From the NCBI GenBank assembly GCA_026168805.1, contig JAPFDS010000060.1:1-64000 (forward strand): a stretch of 64,000 nucleotides of DNA, read 5' to 3'. Positions within the stretch are counted from its first letter, which is position 1. The number at the start of each line of letters is the position of its first letter. The notes below the pieces were generated by a model. It saw nothing but the letters and a program-made list of their open reading frames with translations, searched no databases and was not told the DNA's origin. A program made the position numbers and the translations under genes. Shown piece after piece: positions 33,091 to 42,615 of the stretch. Source of the stretch: Caryophanales bacterium (GTDB taxonomy: Bacteria > Bacillota > Bacilli > Bacillales > Amphibacillaceae).

Positions 33091-33801
33091 TCATTTATTC
33101 GGTCCATAAATCCGCCGAATTATATCTGATTCTTTTTCTTTATTCACTCGTTTGGTTAATGTCGTTTTCCAATTGATTGCCAAGTATTCACACGACGCAA
33201 GCTTTGTAGCCGCTTCGATATCTTGTTTATGTGTATGCATCACTTCATTCGCTTTTGTGATCGTCCATTCAGGATATGGGCGCTCGATTAATGTGAGTGC
33301 GTCCCCCGCTTCGACATACCCTTCTTGCAAGACTCTGAAATACCAACCGGTTCGCCCACTATTTTGAATGCGAACGGAAAAGTCAATCATTCTCGTGCGG
33401 CGGGCAGGTTTCCAACACGGTTGTCTCGGTTGCGACACTTGGATAATCGCTTCACCAACTTCATATGTATCGCCAATGCAACAATCGTCTTCATCCATAT
33501 GATCTATTGCAAAGTTTTCACCCATCGTTCCGACAACAAGGTCTTCTCGTTCAAGTTCCTCCTGCCACTTTTCATAATGTGCAGTTGGATACGCAAAGAC
33601 TGCTTTTTCTGGACCACCATGATGTTTCTTATCCGCTTGTTCGTCTCCAACAAGATTCGTTTCCCCCAGCCATACTTTTCCCTCAACAGGTTCTTTAAAA
33701 ATCGAACTCGTCCACTCCCTGTCTAATGCATTTTTTGCATCCGCCTCACCAACCGTCACTGGCTTGCCGACATAAAGTGCGGAAATAAAACTTTTCGTCA
33801 T
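33091..33801 (-). CDS. MOSC-domain protein, YiiM-like
   Basis: A 236-residue protein. Its N-terminal MOSC core (LVGDEQADKKHHGGPEKAVFAY, GTMGENFA) is followed by the conserved cysteine segment QPRQPCWK and a C-terminal 3-alpha domain. Proteins of this group handle molybdenum cofactor or sulfur transfer and take part in reduction of N-hydroxylated bases (YiiM). ATG 33801 has GGAGATG. It is a single gene. Confidence 0.85.
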   Translation of the reverse strand: MTKSFISALYVGKPVTVGEADAKNALDREWTSSIFKEPVEGKVWLGETNLVGDEQADKKHHGGPEKAVFAYPTAHYEKWQEELEREDLVVGTMGENFAIDHMDEDDCCIGDTYEVGEAIIQVSQPRQPCWKPARRTRMIDFSVRIQNSGRTGWYFRVLQEGYVEAGDALTLIERPYPEWTITKANEVMHTHKQDIEAATKLASCEYLAINWKTTLTKRVNKEKESDIIRRIYGPNK

Positions 33802-33867
33802 GTGTTCATCTCCTTATATGTGCAGTATCTCTCTAGTTTCTTATTTTACATCTATTTAGAGCAAAAA

Positions 33868-33897
33868 GCATCTTCCCTCCATGGAAAGATGCTTTTA
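33868..33897 (-). terminator. Terminator of the YvrJ operon
   Basis: AAAGCATCTT and AAAGATGCTTTT form a stem that directly follows the YvrJ stop on the minus strand. Confidence 0.8.
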
Positions 33898-33898
33898 C

Positions 33899-34066
33899 TT
33901 ATTCGGTAGATTCTTCTGCTTGCTGCATCGACATGGCTTTTATGGGTAGGGAATTAATGGAGTCGATGAGCACGTTTAGCTTTGTTTCGATGCGGTGAAG
34001 TAAATAAAAAGTCACCGCAATCGGAAATCCAACGTCTGTTAGTACGGCCAACCAATTCGTATCCAT
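33899..34066 (-). CDS. YvrJ-family small protein
   Basis: A 55-residue peptide (WLAVLTDVGFPIAVTFYLLH, then RIETKLNVLIDSINSLP) matching YvrJ: one transmembrane helix and an amphipathic tail. It starts at ATG 34066 behind GGAGGCGAG. It is usually found with DUF1659 and DUF2922 genes, as here. Too short for a standard gene-length cutoff, but well supported. Confidence 0.85.
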   Translation of the reverse strand: MDTNWLAVLTDVGFPIAVTFYLLHRIETKLNVLIDSINSLPIKAMSMQQAEESTE

Positions 34067-34099
34067 AGTCTCGCCTCCGATCTAAAGTATTTTTATAAA

Positions 34100-34136
34100 A
34101 AAAGCAAAGATAGGATGCTCCCCCATCTTTGCTTTT
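34100..34136 (-). terminator. Hairpin between DUF2922 and YvrJ genes
   Basis: AAGCAAAGAT and ATCTTTGCTT form a 10-bp stem with T-rich flanks on both strands. Confidence 0.8.
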
Positions 34137-34157
34137 CATGAATCTCTGGTGTAGATG

Positions 34158-34376
34158 TTATACGTCGAGTTCGATGTCCTCAATCGTCGTTTCTACAACA
34201 CGTGCGCTTTTCTTTACAACGAGGTCGCCACCTGTGGACGTGAATGCATTTTGCGAAATGATCTCGTCCATTGCCGCTTCAACAGCTTCTACATCTACTG
34301 GATATACGGGCTTGTCCAATGTGTGTTTAACTGTTTTTCCTTCTTCATTTTCAAAAAAGAGTTCTAACTTTTTCAT
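34158..34376 (-). CDS. DUF2922 protein
   Basis: A 72-residue protein (LELFFENEEGKTVKHTLDKP...VVKKSARVVETT) matching DUF2922. Ribosome-binding site AGGGAGGG. It lies 33 nt after the DUF1659 gene. This trio is common in spore-forming Bacillaceae; the function is unknown. Confidence 0.87.
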   Translation of the reverse strand: MKKLELFFENEEGKTVKHTLDKPVYPVDVEAVEAAMDEIISQNAFTSTGGDLVVKKSARVVETTIEDIELDV

Positions 34377-34409
34377 GCGAATCCCTCCCTTCTAGATGTA
34401 TTTTGAGGA

Positions 34410-34634
34410 TTACATTTCGTGGATTTCTGCGCGGTCAATGCGCTCAACGATTTGAAGTGGGCGATCTTGTAAGGACACAAGTGCCACCGCAACTGCGTAG
34501 GCTTGCTCTGCAGTTGCGTCTGTTTTAAGTGTGTTGAAGTTTTTGTTGCGGTAGATTGCTTTCCCAGTTTCTGGATTTTCACCATCATATAGAACGAGAC
34601 GCAACTGAGAAGTTATCGGATGAACTGAAGTCAT
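34410..34634 (-). CDS. DUF1659 protein
   Basis: A 74-residue protein (SQLRLVLYDGENPETGKAIY, then FNTLKTDATAEQAYAVA). ATG 34634 has GGGGAGGTG 7 nt upstream. It is the first gene of the DUF1659-DUF2922-YvrJ trio. Function unknown. Confidence 0.87.
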   Translation of the reverse strand: MTSVHPITSQLRLVLYDGENPETGKAIYRNKNFNTLKTDATAEQAYAVAVALVSLQDRPLQIVERIDRAEIHEM

Positions 34635-34754
34635 GTGTATCACCTCCCCTGCCTTCACACATATAATCGGATATTCGTTCAAAAAGGGGGCATGATTTTG
34701 AAAAAACTTTTTATTTTTGTGAAGCTTCATTAATAGGGGCTGGATGGAATTTGA

Positions 34755-34925
34755 GTTAGTGCTTGGATTGGAGCGGGTTCGTTGAATGCGGGCACTATCA
34801 AGAGACTTAGTACCTCGATTGGATTGGGATCTTAGAATCCAGGCACTATCAGACGAGTTAGTGCCTCAATTGATGGGAAGTCTCCGAATCCAGGCACTAT
34901 CAAACGGCTTAGTACCTCGATTGCA
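34755..34925. repeat. Family A 51-bp tandem repeats, array 4
   Basis: Three units (GGCACTATCA...TTAGTACCTCGATTG) between the divergent DUF1659 and sigma-factor genes, ending about 30 bp before the ECF-type promoter. Confidence 0.83.
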
Positions 34926-34953
34926 TCCAATATGAAGATTTTTTTATAATTAA

Positions 34954-34981
34954 TGCAACCGAATGGTATGTTAATCGTCTA
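34954..34981 (+). promoter_or_regulatory. ECF sigma-type promoter, probable autoregulation
   Basis: TGCAACC (34954-34960), 15 bp, CGTCTA (34976-34981). AAC and CGTC elements at this spacing are typical of ECF sigma promoters. The next gene is an ECF sigma factor, so self-activation is likely. Confidence 0.65.
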
Positions 34982-34996
34982 TACTAAGAAGGTATT

Positions 34997-35554
34997 ATGA
35001 CATTAGATGGGGGTAAGGGGAAGATTAGGTTGGCAAGAAGTGATCAGTGTCATGCGACTGTTATTCAGTGGTATGACGAATATAGTATAGCAATTTTTAA
35101 ATATATTTTAAAAATGATTAAAGATGAGCAACAAGCTGAGGATTTGACGCAAGACACATTTATAAAAGCTTATACATATACGTTGAACAATAGAGACGTC
35201 GATTATCCGAAAACCTTTTTATATCGACTCGCCCATAATGTAACGATTGATTACATACGGAAGCGCAAGCCACTACGAATGTTTGAAAACTTTTTCTCTT
35301 ATCAAAAAGATCCTGGACCATCCGTTGAATCGATTGTTGAAATACGGGAATCATCGAGATCTTTGTATGATGCACTAGATGCCTTAAAACCTTCGTATCG
35401 GAGTGTCATTCTTTTACGTGACATCGAAGGTTTGTCTGTACGTGAAACCGCGCATGTCCTTGGATGGTCGGAAGCTAAAGTGAAATCAACTGCATTCCGA
35501 GGGAAAAAAGCTTTAAAAAAGCACTTAGCAAAAGAAGGTGATCTGCATGAATGA
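34997..35554 (+). CDS. ECF-family RNA polymerase sigma factor
   Basis: A 185-residue sigma factor. Region 2 reads AEDLTQDTFIKAYTY and DYIRKR; region 4 has LRDIEGLSVRETAHVLGWSEAKVKSTAFRGKKAL. ATG 34997 follows AAGAAGG; TTG 35030 behind GGGGAAG is an alternative. It overlaps the next gene by 8 nt. The partner is the membrane protein that follows, the usual sigma/anti-sigma pairing. The stimulus is unknown; SigX-like by length and order. Confidence 0.9.
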   Translation: MTLDGGKGKIRLARSDQCHATVIQWYDEYSIAIFKYILKMIKDEQQAEDLTQDTFIKAYTYTLNNRDVDYPKTFLYRLAHNVTIDYIRKRKPLRMFENFFSYQKDPGPSVESIVEIRESSRSLYDALDALKPSYRSVILLRDIEGLSVRETAHVLGWSEAKVKSTAFRGKKALKKHLAKEGDLHE

Positions 35555-36485
35555 GGATCAAAAATTCGAGCAATCGCTTAAAGATTTGAATAAAGATATT
35601 ATTTGGAATGAGCAGCGACAACAACAGATTCGAAATGAATTGATCCAACAAATGCATCGGAATCAAAATAGTAAGAAGCCAAAGATTAAGCGAAAAATTG
35701 TACCTGCTTTTTCGATTGTCCTTTCTCTAGCCATTGTTGCCATTATTCTTTTAACGGAGTTTGGGACCCATCAAGTCTTGGACAACACTCAGGCACAATT
35801 GAACGGAATGTCACAAACGGACGTCCGTATGAAAGAAATTAAGGAGAAAAACCCGAACAATCACCATGAAGGCAATCGCTCATTGACCCAGCGCGAAATT
35901 ATGGATGCCATCAAAGGGCAAATGTCGTCACAAATACCTTTACAGTTACCAAAAAAAATACAATTACCCGAAGGAAAACATTTAACAGCTGTTACTTCTT
36001 CGGAACAAACCGGGTACGAAGTCATCTTTTATCAACATGATGAACCGATTCCGATTAATAATCAACAACTGCTTGGAGAAGACAATCCAGCTGAAGTCAT
36101 CGCACGCGTTTCTGTACAACAGTATGACACGCAAAAACAAGCCGATGATGCTGTTGCTTATGAAGTATTTGATGAGGAATCTGGTAACGCAACGACACTT
36201 AATGAGGAATTGACAGGGTATAAAAAAACGACGGACGGCTCTACACATATGAGCTGGAATGTCGGACGTTGGGCAATTACAACAGACGGAGAACATTCGC
36301 TCTCTACAGAAGTCGTCGATTATTTAGATAACTATATGTTGCCTCCCCCTCGCGAAAACGGATTTGCTCATTTATCTACGCAAGGGATTAATCACATTGT
36401 TTGGCAAAACGAAACGACTGTGTACACGATTGACCAAGTAACTGATCCATTCACAGCACTAGAAATTGCAGTTGAATTTGAATAA
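35547..36485 (+). CDS. Probable anti-sigma factor, single-pass membrane protein
   Basis: A 312-residue protein. About 50 cytosolic residues precede one transmembrane helix (VPAFSIVLSLAIVAIILL) and a large extracytoplasmic domain. The ATG 35547 overlaps the sigma-factor stop, so the two are coupled. RsiX-like layout; the outer domain has no recognised family. Release of the sigma factor probably needs proteolysis or ligand sensing by the outer domain. Confidence 0.78.
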   Translation: MNEDQKFEQSLKDLNKDIIWNEQRQQQIRNELIQQMHRNQNSKKPKIKRKIVPAFSIVLSLAIVAIILLTEFGTHQVLDNTQAQLNGMSQTDVRMKEIKEKNPNNHHEGNRSLTQREIMDAIKGQMSSQIPLQLPKKIQLPEGKHLTAVTSSEQTGYEVIFYQHDEPIPINNQQLLGEDNPAEVIARVSVQQYDTQKQADDAVAYEVFDEESGNATTLNEELTGYKKTTDGSTHMSWNVGRWAITTDGEHSLSTEVVDYLDNYMLPPPRENGFAHLSTQGINHIVWQNETTVYTIDQVTDPFTALEIAVEFE

Positions 36486-36510
36486 GGAATATTTTATGGA
36501 GGGTAATATC

Positions 36511-37137
36511 ATGAAGAGAATTTTAATGACATTGACAGTTGTATGTATGATGGGATTCCTACTAGTTGGATGTGGGAATGATGAAGAAAAAGAAGCACAA
36601 GAGAACGAACAACCAACAGAATCGCAACAGCATCAAGATGAAGAAAATACGGAGAATTCTACAGATGATTCAGACGATTCGATAACGGAAGATGATGAAG
36701 CAACGCCTGAAGAGGAGCAGCAGGAAGATTCAACAGATTCGGAATCCGAAAATGATGCTAATGAAACAGCTGAAGGTGAAAAAGAAGAATACTTAGCATT
36801 ATTACAGCAGACAAAAGAAGAAACTGACGAGATGCGCGAACATCCTAGAGATGATACAACATACGCTATGAAAGAAGTTGAAGGAAATCTGTATGTTATT
36901 TGGGATGGATTGTTAAACGACATTTATGAAGATTTAGAAGAACAGCTTTCCCCTGAAGAAATGGACGAGCTCAGAGACGAACAACGTGCATGGCTCGAGT
37001 ATAGAGACGAGACTGCTAAAGACGCATCGTTAAAATATGAAGGTGGTACAGCGGAACAGTTGGAGTATGTAATGGTCGAAAACAATCTTACTATTGATAG
37101 ATGTTTTGAACTTGTTGAAGATTATTTCGTTGAATAG
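36511..37137 (+). CDS. LprI/DUF1311-like lipoprotein
   Basis: A 208-residue lipoprotein (lipobox LVGC). A very acidic Ser/Glu/Asp/Gln-rich linker spans residues 23-95. The C-terminal domain holds NLYVIWDGLLNDIY, DELRDEQRAWLEYRD and RCFELVEDY, as in LprI-type lysozyme-inhibitor domains. ATG 36511 has ATGGAGGG upstream. It lies 25 nt after the anti-sigma gene and may be part of that operon, hence of the ECF regulon. Confidence 0.75.
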   Translation: MKRILMTLTVVCMMGFLLVGCGNDEEKEAQENEQPTESQQHQDEENTENSTDDSDDSITEDDEATPEEEQQEDSTDSESENDANETAEGEKEEYLALLQQTKEETDEMREHPRDDTTYAMKEVEGNLYVIWDGLLNDIYEDLEEQLSPEEMDELRDEQRAWLEYRDETAKDASLKYEGGTAEQLEYVMVENNLTIDRCFELVEDYFVE

Positions 37138-37196
37138 TTTGCTATACAAGCCCTATGTGCATAGGATAATATAGCGACAACAAGAAGGTGATCGAG

Positions 37197-37439
37197 TTGA
37201 GTTCATTTCATGGGGATGGCGGAGATGATAGAAAGTTAGCTAATTTTTTACAAGTCGTTGGGCAATTGTTTAATATAACAGGTGAAACGTTAGGTTTCAT
37301 TGGTCAATCGATTGAATTGGAACAAGATAAAATGGACGACATACAAGAAGAACGGGAAAAACAACAAATGCAGGAACAGATTGACCAGATGCAAGAGCAA
37401 ATCCAAGCTTTACAAGAAGAAATGAAGAAGCAAGATTGA
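37197..37439 (+). CDS. Small coiled-coil protein, unknown
   Basis: An 80-residue protein: a hydrophobic helix (LANFLQVVGQLFNITGETLG), then a Gln/Glu-rich coiled coil (QMQEQIDQMQEQIQALQEE). TTG 37197 is preferred, 7 nt after AAGAAGGTG. No family recognised. Confidence 0.55.
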   Translation: MSSFHGDGGDDRKLANFLQVVGQLFNITGETLGFIGQSIELEQDKMDDIQEEREKQQMQEQIDQMQEQIQALQEEMKKQD

Positions 37440-37454
37440 TGTGGCTTTTTTGGA

Positions 37455-37640
37455 TATAGAACGATAGTGCCTGAAAATCGTACGAAACTGAAAATGCAGG
37501 TACTATCCCCTCTTTTAGTGCCTGCATTTTGCGACGCTCATCTCATACGATCGCTATCTTTCTGTTTAGTGCCTGGATTTTTGGGGGCATGTGTCATCCG
37601 GCAACTATCTTTTCGGATAGTGCCCTAAATTCCAAATCGT
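37455..37640. repeat. Family A related palindromic repeats, array 5
   Basis: Irregular copies of ATAGTGCCT...AGGTACTATC and CAACTATC...GATAGTGCC, some in the reverse orientation compared with the other arrays. Confidence 0.68.
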
Positions 37641-37694
37641 TTCCTAAAAGGGGCACTAACCCTTGATGATAATAAAATTTTATGAGGTGTTTTC

Positions 37695-38453
37695 ATGAAA
37701 AAACATACCATTATATACAGCTTCTTCTCTCTTTTCATTGGGCTTATGCTACTTGGGTGCGATGCCGATGAAAAAAATCCGATTGACGTTACGATGAACA
37801 AAGTGAGTGACTTATTTGTCGATGTCGATGAAGAAGATATTAAAGAAGAAATCACCGGAACCATCAAAGAGTCTACAAACAAGAAACACATTGATGAAGC
37901 ACTGGAAGTATTTCATACGATTGACGCAACGGATGAAGACGAAGAGAAACTTGTTTCCGCTCTTCATTTGGCCATTTTGAATGCCCAACTTCAACTCGTG
38001 GAGCGGGAAATTGCAAAAGACGAAGCACATATCGATGACCAAGTAGATGAGGAACTAGAACCATATGAACCGGACGAAGATGATATTGTTCTGAAAAATA
38101 ATCAGCTAAAAAACAAACAATCGTTCCTGGATTTCATGGAAATTGCCGGAGAAAATGGCAAAGATAACGAAATTGAAATTCGTGTAGTGAAAGATGAAGG
38201 CGAAAAAGGTGTGCTCATTTATGATTTACAATCACGGTATGATGAGCGGGCTGATCAAAGTTGGATTGATGTGTATCCAGATATGAGTTATTACAGTACG
38301 GCCACCGATGATACACAGGATGTTTTCAATAATGCGCCACAACAATGTAATTATATCGAAAAAGATGAGATGGATGGATTTTATAAAATTTATGAATGCC
38401 GTACCCATTGGGATTACCCCCTTCTTCCAGATGTTGCTGGGGATGAAGCATGA
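37695..38453 (+). CDS. Acidic lipoprotein, unknown
   Basis: A 252-residue lipoprotein (lipobox LLGC) with an acidic, helical middle and a C-terminal segment with two cysteines (QQCNYIE...IYECRTHW). GAGGTG precedes the ATG. No family recognised. It is followed by the catalase gene after 70 nt. Confidence 0.72.
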   Translation: MKKHTIIYSFFSLFIGLMLLGCDADEKNPIDVTMNKVSDLFVDVDEEDIKEEITGTIKESTNKKHIDEALEVFHTIDATDEDEEKLVSALHLAILNAQLQLVEREIAKDEAHIDDQVDEELEPYEPDEDDIVLKNNQLKNKQSFLDFMEIAGENGKDNEIEIRVVKDEGEKGVLIYDLQSRYDERADQSWIDVYPDMSYYSTATDDTQDVFNNAPQQCNYIEKDEMDGFYKIYECRTHWDYPLLPDVAGDEA

Positions 38454-38523
38454 GAAGTGAGTTGTATAATCTTCAGCCTACAAGTAGATGATAAAGATAT
38501 CTATTTTTAGGAAGGGTGATTTT

Positions 38524-40155
38524 ATGAAGAAGGAAGAAGATAACAAGCGCAAAACGCTGACGACCCGCCAAGGCAGGCCAGTAACCGATAATCAAAATAT
38601 CCGGACGATTGGAAATCGGGGTCCAGCTACATTAGAGAACTATCATTTTATAGAAAAGATTTCTCATTTTGACCGAGAAGAGGTTCCGGAGCGAATTGCA
38701 CATGCTCGTGGAACGGGAGCGTTTGGATATTTTGAAACGTATGGGAAAGTTGGCGATGAACCTGTTGAGAAATATACCCGGGCGAAAGTATTTTCCGGTG
38801 CTGGAAAGAAAACTCCTTTAATGGTGCGATTTTCAACCGTTGCCGGAGCAAAAGATTCACCTGAAACGGAGCGTGATCCCCGCGGGTTTGCGGTGAAAAT
38901 ATATACGGAAGATGGAAATTGGGATTTAGTCGGGAACAACTTGAAGATTTTCTTTATCCGAGATGCGATGAAATTTCCGGATATGATTCATGCGTTTAAA
39001 CCTGATCCAGCGTCAAATGTGCCTCATCCACAGCGCATGTTTGATTTTGTTTCGCGCACGCCTGAAGCGACCCATATGATTACATTTTTGTTCTCCCCTT
39101 GGGGAATTCCCGCTACATACCGCCATATGCAAGGTTCTGGAGTGAACACGTATAAGTGGGTCAATGAAAAAGGTGAGGCTGTATTGGTAAAATACCACTG
39201 GGAACCGAAGCAAGGGATTCGTAATTTAACCCAAGAAGAAGCGAGTAAGATTCAAGCAAAAAACGTCGGGCATGCGACACAAGATTTATATGAATCCATC
39301 GAACGCGGTGATTTTCCGGAATGGGAATTGTTCGTTCAGATCATGGAAGATGATTATCATGAGGAACTTGATTTTGATCCCTTGGACGATACGAAATTAT
39401 GGCCGGAGGAAAAATTTCCGTGGTTGCCGGTTGGTCGTTTAGTGTTGGATGAAAATCCTGTCGACTTCCACTCACAAATTGAACAAGCTGCTTTTGGCAC
39501 GGGTGTGCTTGTGGATGGGATGGATTTTTCAGATGATAAAATGTTGCAAGGTCGGACGTTTTCGTATTCGGACACACAGCGGTATCGGGTTGGATCGAAC
39601 TATTTACAGCTCCCTGTGAATGCTCCAAAAACAGATGTGCATACCAATCAACGGCGTGGGCAAATGGATTTTCGCGACCCAGAGCAGTTTAAAGATGGGA
39701 AAGATAGTGAACATATTAACTATGAGCCTTCCATTATTGGCGGATATAAAGAAGCTGAAGAAAAGCGACCTGAACACCGCCCTACTTTTAACGATGCGGC
39801 GATGAGTGCTCCGATTGATCGACCAAATAATTATGGGCAAGCCGGGGATACGTACCGGAGCTTTGAAGATTGGGAGCGGGATGAATTGATTCTCAATTTA
39901 TCTGATGCACTTGCTGTTTGTGATGAACGGATTCAGGATGCAATGGTTGAGCATTTTACTCAAGCAGATCAGGATTATGGTCGACGTGTGAAAGAAGGAA
40001 TCGAAGCGAAAATGAAAGAGATTGAAGGGATGGACACGGAGAATACCGTTCCAGGCCGAGAGTCTGGTTCGTCCAAATATGGACAAGGTTCAATCGACGC
40101 AACTGAAGCGACAGAAGATGCTGTGAAAAAGAGTCGTGAATCTGATCGTTATTAA
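38524..40155 (+). CDS. katA: Monofunctional haem catalase
   Basis: A 543-residue catalase. The distal haem site is [16 protein letters not shown] (catalytic His in AHARG), an [16 protein letters not shown] segment follows, and the proximal haem-ligand motif is [10 protein letters not shown]. Length fits the small- to medium-subunit clade. ATG 38524 has GGAAGGGTG 7 nt upstream. It breaks down hydrogen peroxide. It is followed by its own terminator. No perR gene or clear PerR box was recognised. Confidence 0.95.
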   Translation: MKKEEDNKRKTLTTRQGRPVTDNQNIRTIGNRGPATLENYHFIEKISHFDREEVPERIAHARGTGAFGYFETYGKVGDEPVEKYTRAKVFSGAGKKTPLMVRFSTVAGAKDSPETERDPRGFAVKIYTEDGNWDLVGNNLKIFFIRDAMKFPDMIHAFKPDPASNVPHPQRMFDFVSRTPEATHMITFLFSPWGIPATYRHMQGSGVNTYKWVNEKGEAVLVKYHWEPKQGIRNLTQEEASKIQAKNVGHATQDLYESIERGDFPEWELFVQIMEDDYHEELDFDPLDDTKLWPEEKFPWLPVGRLVLDENPVDFHSQIEQAAFGTGVLVDGMDFSDDKMLQGRTFSYSDTQRYRVGSNYLQLPVNAPKTDVHTNQRRGQMDFRDPEQFKDGKDSEHINYEPSIIGGYKEAEEKRPEHRPTFNDAAMSAPIDRPNNYGQAGDTYRSFEDWERDELILNLSDALAVCDERIQDAMVEHFTQADQDYGRRVKEGIEAKMKEIEGMDTENTVPGRESGSSKYGQGSIDATEATEDAVKKSRESDRY

Positions 40156-40166
40156 ATGTAGGAAAG

Positions 40167-40203
40167 ACTGTCTAGAAAGTAAATAAAATCTAGACAGTTT
40201 TTT
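40167..40203 (+). terminator. Catalase terminator
   Basis: ACTGTCTAGA and TCTAGACAGT form a 10-bp stem, followed by six Ts. Confidence 0.92.
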
Positions 40204-40206
40204 GCG

Positions 40207-40235
40207 TTGCATATATAGGCATATGCTTATATTAT
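40207..40235 (+). promoter_or_regulatory. Promoter of arsR-arsB with ArsR-like palindrome
   Basis: TTGCAT (40207-40212), 17-bp spacer, TATTAT (40230-40235). The spacer holds GCATATGC (40219-40226), a candidate ArsR/SmtB operator. Confidence 0.6.
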
Positions 40236-40274
40236 TATATGTATATCCTTTTTAAAAAATGAGGAGGTACATAC

Positions 40275-40619
40275 GTGTTGAGAACTACTCTAGAAATAGA
40301 TCATGCATCAACTATTCTAAAGTTACTCGGGGATCAAACGAGATTAACAATCATGAAATTAGTGGATGACCACACGTGTTGTGTGTGTGAATTCGTTGAA
40401 ATTTTTCAAGTGAGCCAACCATCCATTAGTCAGCATGTGCGAAAGTTAAAAGACGTAGGTTTAGTTCATGAGGAGAGAAAAGGACAATGGGTATTTTACT
40501 CTGCGAATAAAGAAAATGTGTATTATCCATTTGTTCAATCCATTATTGATCAACTACCTAGTCAAGATCAAAAATTAAAGAAATTGGAAGAACAAGGTAC
40601 ACGAATATCATGTAATTAA
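40275..40619 (+). CDS. arsR: ArsR-family metalloregulator
   Basis: A 114-residue winged-helix repressor. The metal-binding motif is TCCVCEF in the recognition helix region, as in As(III)-sensing ArsR, followed by [29 protein letters not shown] 40275 follows GAGGAGGT by 6 nt. It probably represses the arsR-arsB operon until arsenite or antimonite binds. Confidence 0.92.
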   Translation: MLRTTLEIDHASTILKLLGDQTRLTIMKLVDDHTCCVCEFVEIFQVSQPSISQHVRKLKDVGLVHEERKGQWVFYSANKENVYYPFVQSIIDQLPSQDQKLKKLEEQGTRISCN

Positions 40620-40642
40620 GTGTTTTTTTAGGAGGTTTTATT

Positions 40643-41941
40643 TTGTCGACACCGCTTATACTCGCAATTATCATTTTTGTACTAACATTGGTGTTTGTTA
40701 TTTGGCAACCGAAAGGATTAAACATTGGCTGGTCTGCAATGGGTGGAGCTATGTTGGCTTTACTCGCAGGCGTTGTTGGATTTAAAGATGTTATAACTGT
40801 TACGGAAATTGTTTGGAACGCGACGCTTGCGTTTATTGCAATTATCATCATTTCTCTCATATTAGATGCGATTGGCTTATTCGAATGGGCTGCCCTTCAT
40901 ATGGCGAAAATAGCAAAAGGCAATGGGTTAAAAATGTTCATATACATCAGTATTTTAGGTGCCATTGTTGCTGCCTTTTTTGCGAATGATGGTGCGGCTC
41001 TGATTTTGACGCCGATCGTCCTTGCGATGGTACGTAATTTAAATTTTAACGAAAAAATGATTTTTCCCTTCATTATGGCAAGTGGATTTATCGCAGATAC
41101 GACTTCCCTTCCATTCGTGATTAGTAACTTAGTAAATATCGTTTCAGCAGATTTCTTTAATATTGGTTTTGTAGAGTATGCTTCTAGAATGATTATACCG
41201 AACTTGTTTTCACTCGTTGCGACCATTACGGTATTGCTTATTTATTTCAGAAAAAGCATACCGCGTACATATGACATTTCCGAATTACGCGAGCCGAGAG
41301 AGGCGATTAAAGACGTGAAAATGTTTCGACTGTCATGGGTTATTCTTGCATTATTACTAATTGGCTACTTTGTAAGTGAGTCCGTCGCAGTGCCGGTTTC
41401 AATTGTTGCAGGGGTCATCGCGCTCTTCTTTATCTTTATATCCAAAGGCAGTCAATCGGTTAATACGAAAGAAATCCTTAAAGGTGCACCATGGAATATC
41501 GTCTTTTTTTCCATCGGAATGTATGTCGTTGTCTATGGATTAAGCAATGCTGGGCTCACTTCTGCATTAGCGCATGTGATTACATTCGTATCTGAGCAAG
41601 GGATGTTTTTTGCTACTGTCGGCATGGGCTTTATCGCTGCTTTCCTATCATCCATTATGAATAACTTGCCTACGGTTATGATTGATGCGTTAGCGATTGC
41701 TGAAACAAATACTTCGGATGTATTGCGGGAAGCTCTTATATATGCAAATATTGTCGGGTCTGATTTAGGTCCAAAGATTACCCCGATCGGTTCATTAGCA
41801 ACCTTAGTATGGCTTCATGTATTGTCGCAAAAAGGAATTAAAATATCATGGGGTACGTATTTTAAAACAGGGATTGTTTTGACGGTTCCCATTTTATTTA
41901 TCACGTTAGTTGGTCTTTACCTGACATTGGAAGTGTTTTAA
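40643..41941 (+). CDS. arsB: Arsenical efflux pump membrane protein
   Basis: A 432-residue, about 11-helix ArsB/IT-superfamily permease ([51 protein letters not shown]). TTG 40643 behind TAGGAGGT. It exports arsenite. No arsC arsenate reductase or arsA lies in the operon, so reduction must be encoded elsewhere or the cell handles only As(III). Confidence 0.92.
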   Translation: MSTPLILAIIIFVLTLVFVIWQPKGLNIGWSAMGGAMLALLAGVVGFKDVITVTEIVWNATLAFIAIIIISLILDAIGLFEWAALHMAKIAKGNGLKMFIYISILGAIVAAFFANDGAALILTPIVLAMVRNLNFNEKMIFPFIMASGFIADTTSLPFVISNLVNIVSADFFNIGFVEYASRMIIPNLFSLVATITVLLIYFRKSIPRTYDISELREPREAIKDVKMFRLSWVILALLLIGYFVSESVAVPVSIVAGVIALFFIFISKGSQSVNTKEILKGAPWNIVFFSIGMYVVVYGLSNAGLTSALAHVITFVSEQGMFFATVGMGFIAAFLSSIMNNLPTVMIDALAIAETNTSDVLREALIYANIVGSDLGPKITPIGSLATLVWLHVLSQKGIKISWGTYFKTGIVLTVPILFITLVGLYLTLEVF

Positions 41942-41951
41942 TGGGGAATGA

Positions 41952-42574
41952 AGGTTGCTCATGACTTGTGACGGCTGATTTTTAGTGAGAAGAGGTCATG
42001 AGAGCACTGCTCATGACTTCTGAATACGATTTGAGCGCGGGGAGAGGTCATGAGAACGTCGCTCATGACTTCTGAATACGATTTGGGCACGGGGAGAGGT
42101 CATGAGAACGTCGCTCATGACTTCTGCAACCGATTTGGGCGCGAGGAGAGGTCATGAGAACGTCGCTCATGACTTCTGAATACGATTTGAGCGCGAGGAG
42201 AGGTCATGAGAACGTCGCTCATGACTTCTGCAACCGATTTGGGCGCGAGGAGAGGTCATGAGAACGTCGCTCATGACTTCTGCAACCAATTTGGGCACGG
42301 GGAGAGGTCATGAGAGCATCGCTCATGACTTCTTAATCCGATTTGAGCGCGAGGAGAGGTCATGAGAACGTCGCTCATGACTTCTGAATACGATTTGGGC
42401 GCGAGGAGAGGTCATGAGAGCAACGCTCATGACTTCTGTAACCGATTTGGGCGTGAGGAGAGGTCATGAGAGCATCGCTCATGACTTCTGAATACGATTT
42501 GAGCGCGAGGAGAGGTCATGAGAGCACGGCTCATGACTCCTTAATACGATTTGGGCGAATTCAGACGTCATGAG
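41952..42574. repeat. Family C 52-bp tandem repeats, eleven units
   Basis: Eleven near-identical 52-bp units plus partial ends. Each has the dyad GTCATGAG-N7-CTCATGAC (8-bp arms) and a CGATTTGGGCGCGAGGAGAG tail. It lies between convergent arsB and lhgO. The units differ mainly in loop and spacer bases, so the stem is under pressure or copying is recent. Confidence 0.92.
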
Positions 42575-42606
42575 AAAAGGAGACCACACGGCGCGGCCTC
42601 CTTTTT
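42575..42606 (-). terminator. Terminator of the glc-lhgO operon
   Basis: Minus strand AAAAAGGAGGCC...GGTCTCCTTTT forms a stem after the lhgO stop; on the plus strand it also has a T run. Confidence 0.75.
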
Positions 42607-42615
42607 ATCAAATTT

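Noticed and set aside
41952-42574. CRISPR array
   Set aside because: The units are contiguous 52-bp repeats without unique spacers of constant length, the dyad is within the unit, and there are no cas genes.
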